A stretch of 64,000 bases of DNA from Porphyrobacter sp. TH134. Lineage in GTDB: Bacteria; Pseudomonadota; Alphaproteobacteria; Sphingomonadales; Sphingomonadaceae. The notes beneath the pieces were generated by a model. That model worked only from the letters and a program-made list of their open reading frames with translations, was not told where the DNA came from and did not search any database. Both the position numbers and the translations under genes were made by a program. Location of the stretch: positions 80,046 through 144,045 of the forward strand of contig NZ_PKRO01000005.1 in assembly GCF_002855495.1 (NCBI RefSeq), given 5' to 3'. Below are positions 59,325-64,000 of this stretch, piece by piece. The stretch's first letter is position 1. The number at the start of each line of letters is the position of its first letter.

Positions 59325-61508
59325 ATGTCCCTGAAGGGTCTCTTGTCTTCCCGCAGCAATGCAGCCGCGCGCAGCACGCCTGCGCCTGCGCCCGCACCTT
59401 CGGCATCGGCTTCGATCATGTCCGATGGTGAACGGCTTGCCATGCTCGATGAGCTTGAACAGTCCGGTCTGGGCTGGTTCTGGGCGAGCGACGCGCACGG
59501 GCATTTGACATACCTTTCACCGGCCATTGCTGCGCGGTTGGCGCTCCCCCTTGGCGATCTGATCGGCCAACCGCTGGCGACGATTTTCACCGCTGCCGAC
59601 CGAGAGGAGCGGGGCAAGTCGCTCGCCCTGATGCTGGGCGCCCACAAAGCTTTCGCGGGCATGCCTGTGCGCGCTGCCCGCAGCCTTCACGGAACGATAC
59701 TGCGCCTGTCAGGCCAGCCGGTGACCAACGCTGATGGCAACTTTGCAGGCTTTCGCGGCACCGGGGCTGACATCAGTGACGAGTATCACCGCGAGGCGGA
59801 GACCGCCCGGCTTGCGCGCTATGATTCCCTGACCGGCCTGTCCAATCGCCACCGCATGGCGCAGCAGATCGATGCGACGCTGACCGCCTTTAAGGTCGCC
59901 CGGCGCAACTGTGCTGTGATGATGCTCGATCTCGACCGGTTCAAGCATGTCAACGATACCCTTGGCCATAGTGCCGGCGATGAGCTGCTAAAGCAGGTGG
60001 CGGCTCGTCTGACCCGTGCGATTGACCGCGAATGCGAAATCGGGCGATTGGGCGGCGACGAATTCCAGATCATGCTGCCCGATGTCGACGACCGCGGCGT
60101 GCTCGGCGATCTGGCCATGAAGATCATCACCATGCTGCGCCAGCCTTACAGCCTCGAAGAGGGCCGCTGCGTCATCGGCGCTTCGGTTGGCATTGCGATT
60201 GCACCGCATGACGGTGTGACCCGCGAAGACATTGTACGGGCAGCGGACCTTGCGCTTTATGCGTCCAAGAATGGCGGCCGCGGGCAATACCGCTTCTATT
60301 CGGGCGAGCTTGAAAACGAGACGATCTTCCGCCGCCGGCTCGAAGAAGATCTCGGCACAGCGCTGCGCGACCATCAACTGTTTCTGCGCTTTGAACCGAT
60401 TGTCGAGGCGGCGACCGGCGCGGTTGCCTCGCTTGAGGCTCATGTTTGCTGGGACCATCCCGAACGCGGCGTTATTGACGAAGAGGAGTTTGCGCAGATC
60501 GGCGAAGGTTCGGCCTTGCAAGGCGATGTCGGGCGCTGGGCGATTGGGGCCGCTTGCCAAGGCGCCGCTTCGTGGCCGGACAGCGTCAGGGTTGCGGTGA
60601 ACGTACCCGTTGCGCTGTTCCTTGCCGATGACTTCGTGAGCCTCGTCGCCGATGCGATCGACAGTGCTGCGATCAGTGCGGCGCGGCTGGAACTGGAGAT
60701 CAGCGAGGCGGTGTTCTTTGGCGACGCCAGCATTGTTGACCGCACGCTTGCCGCCCTGTTCAAGCTCGGGGTGCGCCTGACGCTCGATGAATTTGGCAGC
60801 GGCTACTCCTCTCTCGCGTACCTGCGCCGCGCGCCTTTCGATGCGATCAAGATCGACCAGCGTTTGGTGGCCGAAGCCGAACGGCATGACAGCCGCGAAC
60901 TGGGACTGGTCCGCGCCATTGTCGCACTGGCGGGCGCGCTCCAGATGGATACCATGGCGGGCGGCATCGAAAGCGCTGACTTGCTGGGCGCGCTTACCGC
61001 CAATGGTGTGCGCTATCTGGAAGGCCCGATCTTCAGCGAGCCGGTGGACGAAGACATGCTCATGCAGGAGCTGGCAGGCGGTGCATGGAAGATCGAGCCC
61101 GGCACCGAACGCACCCGCCGCGCCCGGCGCCGGACGGTGTTCCGCAAGATCCAGGTGATCCATGACGACTACGCCTACGAGGTCACGCTGCGCAACCTGT
61201 CCAAGACGGGCGCGTTGATCGAGGGGTTGGCCGATGTGCCACGCGGAACGCAGTTCGTCGTCGATCTGGGCGGCGGGCAGCTGGCGGTTGCCACCGTCAC
61301 GCGGTCCAATGGCGATGTTCAGGGTCTGGAGTTCGAACAGTCGCTGATCGAAGACGGATCGGGCGGGCTGTGTACCCGCAATCGGGTGTCACCTTACGCC
61401 TTGGCCGCAGCGGGCAACCCGCTGGCACCGCTGGCGCCGGGCAAGTTCATCGGCATCGATCAGGGCGGGGCGATCCCCAAGTTCGGATATGCTGCGCAGC
61501 AGGGGTAG
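59325..61508 (+). CDS. PAS-GGDEF-degenerate EAL-PilZ protein
   Basis: A 727-residue soluble paralogue of the preceding protein lacking membrane helices. It has a PAS domain (about 40-150), GGDEF intact at residue 243, an EAL-like domain and a PilZ-like C-terminus (about 605-700). The EAL domain is decayed: EAL reads EAH at 371, DDFG reads DEFG at 488, and the general-base Glu of AEGVE is Gly (AGGIES, residue 546). It is probably a cyclase or an inert binder. It lies 186 bp after its paralogue, in the same direction. Confidence 0.92.
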   Translation: MSLKGLLSSRSNAAARSTPAPAPAPSASASIMSDGERLAMLDELEQSGLGWFWASDAHGHLTYLSPAIAARLALPLGDLIGQPLATIFTAADREERGKSLALMLGAHKAFAGMPVRAARSLHGTILRLSGQPVTNADGNFAGFRGTGADISDEYHREAETARLARYDSLTGLSNRHRMAQQIDATLTAFKVARRNCAVMMLDLDRFKHVNDTLGHSAGDELLKQVAARLTRAIDRECEIGRLGGDEFQIMLPDVDDRGVLGDLAMKIITMLRQPYSLEEGRCVIGASVGIAIAPHDGVTREDIVRAADLALYASKNGGRGQYRFYSGELENETIFRRRLEEDLGTALRDHQLFLRFEPIVEAATGAVASLEAHVCWDHPERGVIDEEEFAQIGEGSALQGDVGRWAIGAACQGAASWPDSVRVAVNVPVALFLADDFVSLVADAIDSAAISAARLELEISEAVFFGDASIVDRTLAALFKLGVRLTLDEFGSGYSSLAYLRRAPFDAIKIDQRLVAEAERHDSRELGLVRAIVALAGALQMDTMAGGIESADLLGALTANGVRYLEGPIFSEPVDEDMLMQELAGGAWKIEPGTERTRRARRRTVFRKIQVIHDDYAYEVTLRNLSKTGALIEGLADVPRGTQFVVDLGGGQLAVATVTRSNGDVQGLEFEQSLIEDGSGGLCTRNRVSPYALAAAGNPLAPLAPGKFIGIDQGGAIPKFGYAAQQG

Positions 61509-61563
61509 ATGTTGCGTTTTTGGCGAATGACAACCGCTCGGCCCGGCGCTAAGTCGCGGGGTA

Positions 61564-63381
61564 ATGACTGACCTCTCCAAAATCCGCAATTTCAGCATCA
61601 TCGCCCATATCGACCATGGCAAGTCGACCCTGGCTGACCGGCTGATCCAGTTCACCGGGGGCCTCACCGCGCGTGAGATGTCCGAGCAAGTCCTTGATAA
61701 CATGGACATTGAGAAAGAGCGCGGCATCACCATCAAGGCGCAGACCGTGCGCCTCAACTACACGGCCAAGGATGGCGAGACCTATCAGCTCAACCTGATG
61801 GACACCCCCGGCCACGTCGACTTCGCCTACGAGGTCAGCCGCAGCCTCGCCGCCTGCGAAGGCGCGCTGCTGGTGGTGGACGCCGCGCAAGGCGTCGAGG
61901 CGCAGACGCTCGCCAACGTCTACCAGTCGATCGAGCACGACCACGAGATCGTCCCCGTCATCAACAAGATCGACCTCCCCGCCGCCGAGCCCGAAAAGGT
62001 CCGCGCCGAGATCGAGGAGATCATCGGGATCGACGCATCCAACGCCGTCCTCGCATCCGCCAAATCGGGCATCGGGATCGAGGAAGTGCTCGAAGCCGTG
62101 GTCGAGCGTATTCCGCCGCCCAAGGGCAAGATCGAAGCGCCGCTGACCGCCAGCCTCGTGGACTCGTGGTACGACCCGTATCTCGGCGTCGTCATCCTTG
62201 TGCGCGTGATCGACGGCAAGCTGACCAAGGGCCTCAACATCCGCTTCATGCAGGGCGGCACCCAGCACCTCGTCGACCGCGTCGGCTGCTTCACCCCCAA
62301 GCGCACCGACCTCACGGAGCTTGGCCCGGGCGAAATCGGCTTCATCACCGCCCAGATCAAGGAGGTGGAGCAGGCCCGCGTCGGTGACACCATCACCACG
62401 GTCAAGAACGGCTCCGACACCCCGCTGCCGGGCTACAAGGAAGTCCAGCCGGTCGTGTTCTGCGGCCTGTTCCCCGTGGACGCCGCCGACTTTGAAAAGC
62501 TGCGCGAAAGCATCGGCAAGCTGCGCCTGAACGATGCCAGCTTCAGCTTCGAGATGGAATCGAGTGCGGCGCTGGGCTTCGGCTTCCGCTGCGGTTTCCT
62601 CGGCCTGTTGCATCTGGAAATCATTCAGGAACGCCTCAGCCGCGAATACGATCTCGACCTCATCACCACCGCGCCAAGCGTGGTCTACCGCATCCACCTC
62701 GGCCATTCCAAGACCGAGGATGCCAAGGTGATCGACATCCACAACCCCGCCGATTGGCCCGATACCAACCGGATCGAGATGATCGAGGAACCGTGGATCA
62801 AGGCGGTGATCTACACCCCTGACGAATACCTCGGCGCGATCCTGAAACTGTGTCAGGACCGCCGCGGCATCCAGACCGAACTGACCTATGTCGGCGGCCG
62901 CGCGCAGGTGAGCTACGAACTGCCCTTGAACGAAGTGGTGTTCGACTTCTACGACCGCCTGAAGTCGATCAGCCGCGGCTATGCCAGCTTCGATTACGAA
63001 CAGATCGGCACGCGCGAGGGCGACCTTGTGAAGATGAACATCCTCGTCAACGCCGAGCCGGTCGACGCGCTCTCGCTGATCGTCCACCGCCACGTCGCCG
63101 AAGAACGCGGCCGTGGCATGTGCGAGCGCCTCAAGGACCTGATCCCCCGCCACCTCTTCAAGATCCCGATCCAGGCCGCCATCGGCGGCAAGGTGATCGC
63201 GCGCGAGACGATTGCGGCGATGCGCAAGGACGTGACGGCGAAGTGTTATGGTGGCGATATCTCCCGGAAGAAGAAGCTGCTGGACAAGCAGAAGAAGGGG
63301 AAGGCGCGGATGCGGGAGTATGGGAATGTGAGCATTCCGCAGGAGGCTTTCATTGCTGCGCTGCGGATGGGGGAGGAGTAA
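61564..63381 (+). CDS. lepA: Elongation factor 4 (LepA)
   Basis: LepA is a ribosome-associated GTPase affecting initiation, biogenesis and back-translocation. The 605-residue protein has the G1 motif [10 protein letters not shown]2/G3 [18 protein letters not shown] and DTPGHVDF, G4 NKIDLP, and a C-terminal domain with KVKGKARMR-like basic tail. Length and motifs agree with the family. It begins 55 bp after the degenerate EAL protein and is followed by a repeat nest, not by a recognisable terminator. Confidence 0.96.
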   Translation: MTDLSKIRNFSIIAHIDHGKSTLADRLIQFTGGLTAREMSEQVLDNMDIEKERGITIKAQTVRLNYTAKDGETYQLNLMDTPGHVDFAYEVSRSLAACEGALLVVDAAQGVEAQTLANVYQSIEHDHEIVPVINKIDLPAAEPEKVRAEIEEIIGIDASNAVLASAKSGIGIEEVLEAVVERIPPPKGKIEAPLTASLVDSWYDPYLGVVILVRVIDGKLTKGLNIRFMQGGTQHLVDRVGCFTPKRTDLTELGPGEIGFITAQIKEVEQARVGDTITTVKNGSDTPLPGYKEVQPVVFCGLFPVDAADFEKLRESIGKLRLNDASFSFEMESSAALGFGFRCGFLGLLHLEIIQERLSREYDLDLITTAPSVVYRIHLGHSKTEDAKVIDIHNPADWPDTNRIEMIEEPWIKAVIYTPDEYLGAILKLCQDRRGIQTELTYVGGRAQVSYELPLNEVVFDFYDRLKSISRGYASFDYEQIGTREGDLVKMNILVNAEPVDALSLIVHRHVAEERGRGMCERLKDLIPRHLFKIPIQAAIGGKVIARETIAAMRKDVTAKCYGGDISRKKKLLDKQKKGKARMREYGNVSIPQEAFIAALRMGEE

Positions 63382-63390
63382 CCTCTCCAC

Positions 63391-63485
63391 CCGCTCGCCC
63401 TGAGCTTGTCGAAGGGCCGTACTTTCTTGAGCGCACGCATGGGCGGAAGTGAAGGACAGTCCTTCGACAAGCTCAGGACGAGCGG
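63391..63485. repeat. Palindromic intergenic repeat, type C
   Basis: The left arm CCGCTCGCCCTGAGCTTGTC then GAAGGG and the right arm CCTTCGACAAGCTCAGGACG then AGCGG are inverted copies, with an unrelated centre of about 40 bp. This is the CCTGAGCTTGTCGAAGG type common in sphingomonads. It starts 9 bp after the lepA stop. Confidence 0.88.
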
Positions 63486-63510
63486 TCCTTGTGGGTCAAG
63501 GGCAGTTCGG

Positions 63511-63600
63511 CTCCCCTCCCGTTTGCGGGAGGGGCCGGGGGTGGGCCTGTCTCTGGCGCACCGGAGCAAAGCTCGCTCCGCTCGCTCCCACCCCTAAACG
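63511..63600. repeat. Palindromic intergenic repeat, type E (partial)
   Basis: Nested inverted repeats: CCCCTCCCGTTTGCGGGAGGGG is an 8-bp stem, and the following GGGGTGGGC pairs with GCTCCCACCCCT at the far end. The element appears to be an incomplete copy. A short CCGCCCCGGCGAAGGCCGGGGG hairpin follows at 63606-63630. Confidence 0.6.
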
Positions 63601-63654
63601 CGATACCCGCCCCGGCGAAGGCCGGGGGCAGGCGGGAGGGGGATAAGGCCTCCA

Positions 63655-63706
63655 ATCCTCCCCTCAAGGGGAGGGGGACCACCGAAGGTGGTGGAGGGGC
63701 GGGCGA
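63655..63706. repeat. Single arm of the trmD-type palindromic element (type D)
   Basis: ATCCTCCCC-TCAA-GGGGAGG then GGGGACCACC and GTGGTGGAGGGGCGGG, the same order of blocks as one arm of the 153-bp element at 26841-26993. The second arm is missing here, so this copy is a half element. Confidence 0.8.
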
Positions 63707-63873
63707 GGGTGGTACGAATGCTTCACGCAAAGATGCGAAGATGCCGCATTCCGGCCGGCGGGGCTGCGAAGCAGAAAACGTTTTGAAGCGAAGCTGGGTA
63801 AGGGCCGCCTCTTGGCTGCGGCTTTGCCGCGGCTGATTTTTCTGCTTTACTGCTCTCACAGGGAGCTAAAGCT
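63707..63873. other. Intergenic stretch before IS element
   Basis: About 165 bp with CACGCAAAGATGCGAAG-like low-complexity sequence and no recognisable gene. A possible weak promoter (TTGCCG at about 63827, TTTACTG at about 63847) precedes the ATG at 63874. Confidence 0.4.
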
Positions 63874-63904
63874 ATGAAGCCAAGTGAAAAAGCAGCTAAA
63901 GCCC
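63874..63904 (+). pseudogene. 5' fragment of a gene cut by an IS element
   Basis: An ATG with AGGGAG 10 bp upstream begins a frame reading MKPSEKAAKA and then meets the IS terminal repeat at 63905. The sequence resembles the first residues of small helix-turn-helix regulators, but ten residues are too few to be sure. The remainder would lie beyond the IS outside the window. Confidence 0.45.
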
Positions 63905-64000
63905 TGAACCGCCCCGGGATTGCCGGAGGCCAGTTTCATCAAATTATGCAGCCATGGGCGTGTCGTCCAGCATGGCGTAGTAGCGCTCTTCGGCCTCGGC
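63905..64000. mobile_element. IS3-like insertion sequence, right end (partial)
   Basis: An IS3-type terminal repeat begins TGAACCGCCCCGGGATTGCC at 63905 and continues GGAGGCCAGT. It is followed by the stop codon of the transposase 3' end at 63944-63946 on the minus strand. The element runs off the right edge. The repeat resembles the TGAACCGCCCCGG termini of known IS3-family members from memory. Confidence 0.75.
63944..64000 (-). CDS. IS3-family transposase, C-terminal end (partial)
   Basis: The last 18 codons of a transposase, read on the minus strand: AEAEERYYAMLDDTPMAA then stop. This C-terminus is typical of IS3-type OrfB proteins that end in -PMAA or -AMAA. The upstream part is outside the window. 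The IS terminal repeat begins 12-39 bp downstream of the stop codon. Confidence 0.72.
   Translation of the reverse strand, partial: AEAEERYYAMLDDTPMAA

Noticed and set aside
61549..63390. Long minus-strand open frame opposite lepA
   Set aside because: It mirrors the lepA coding region exactly, and its protein is His/Asp/Leu-rich noise.
1..64000. CRISPR arrays, prophage, secondary-metabolite cluster
   Set aside because: No regularly spaced direct repeats, no phage structural genes and no synthase modules were seen; the repeats found are dispersed palindromes.

Overview
The window is GC-rich (about 64%) chromosomal DNA of an alphaproteobacterium. Protein sequences and gene order point to the Sphingomonadales, most likely an Erythrobacter/Porphyrobacter-type member of the Erythrobacteraceae. 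Signs of this are the split ATP synthase operon (atpI-B-E-F'-F without the F1 genes), the TIGR02300 acidic protein beside a tRNA-Ala, the aroA-cmk-rpsA order, ydbH-ynbE-ydbL, and intergenic palindromic repeats of types common in sphingomonads. Nearly all of it is core housekeeping DNA. There is no prophage, CRISPR array or secondary-metabolite cluster.

Layout: (1) 1-3880, minus: trpB (partial), trpF, a GNAT acetyltransferase, a Ble-MBL-like VOC protein, pyrF and lapA. (2) 3957-6086, minus: purB, radC. (3) 6162-12872, plus: ydbH-ynbE-ydbL (envelope lipid transport), then the Fo genes of ATP synthase. (4) 12883-20406, minus: quinone oxidoreductase, gloB, rpsA, a cmk-GNAT gene fusion, an alpha/beta hydrolase, a small membrane protein and aroA. 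(5) 20580-36883, plus: TIGR02300 protein, tRNA-Ala(GGC), ffh, rpsP-rimM-[four inserted genes]-trmD-rplS, DPP IV, asd, a lipoprotein, a hydrolase, an M2 peptidase, a YbjN protein, rimB-rimK. (6) 36902-39690, minus: amn and rplI-rpsR-rpsF. (7) 39916-48000: DUF808 and GST-like genes, a GT14 glycosyltransferase, an AT-rich island, an acyl-CoA synthetase, and a Mur ligase divergent from an LD-carboxypeptidase. (8) 47528-53493, plus: fabD-fabG, dnaN, DUF2855, GDPD, DUF427 and a membrane protein. (9) 53507-56206, minus: a phaZ-phaC pair that looks medium-chain-length type. (10) 56409-63381, plus: two tandem PAS-GGDEF-EAL-PilZ proteins and lepA. (11) 63391-64000: a nest of palindromic repeats, then the end of an IS3-like insertion sequence that appears to interrupt a small gene.

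The most notable observations are: a 153-bp palindromic element inserted exactly in frame in trmD, adding 51 residues to an otherwise normal tRNA methyltransferase; a chromosomal Ble-MBL-like gene next to trpF, echoing the bleMBL-trpF pair carried with NDM beta-lactamase genes; a CMP kinase fused to an acetyltransferase upstream of ribosomal protein S1; a second GGDEF-EAL paralogue with a decayed EAL site; and a Mur ligase with an altered P-loop. Functions are assigned by reading the sequences and by memory of the families. No database search was run.
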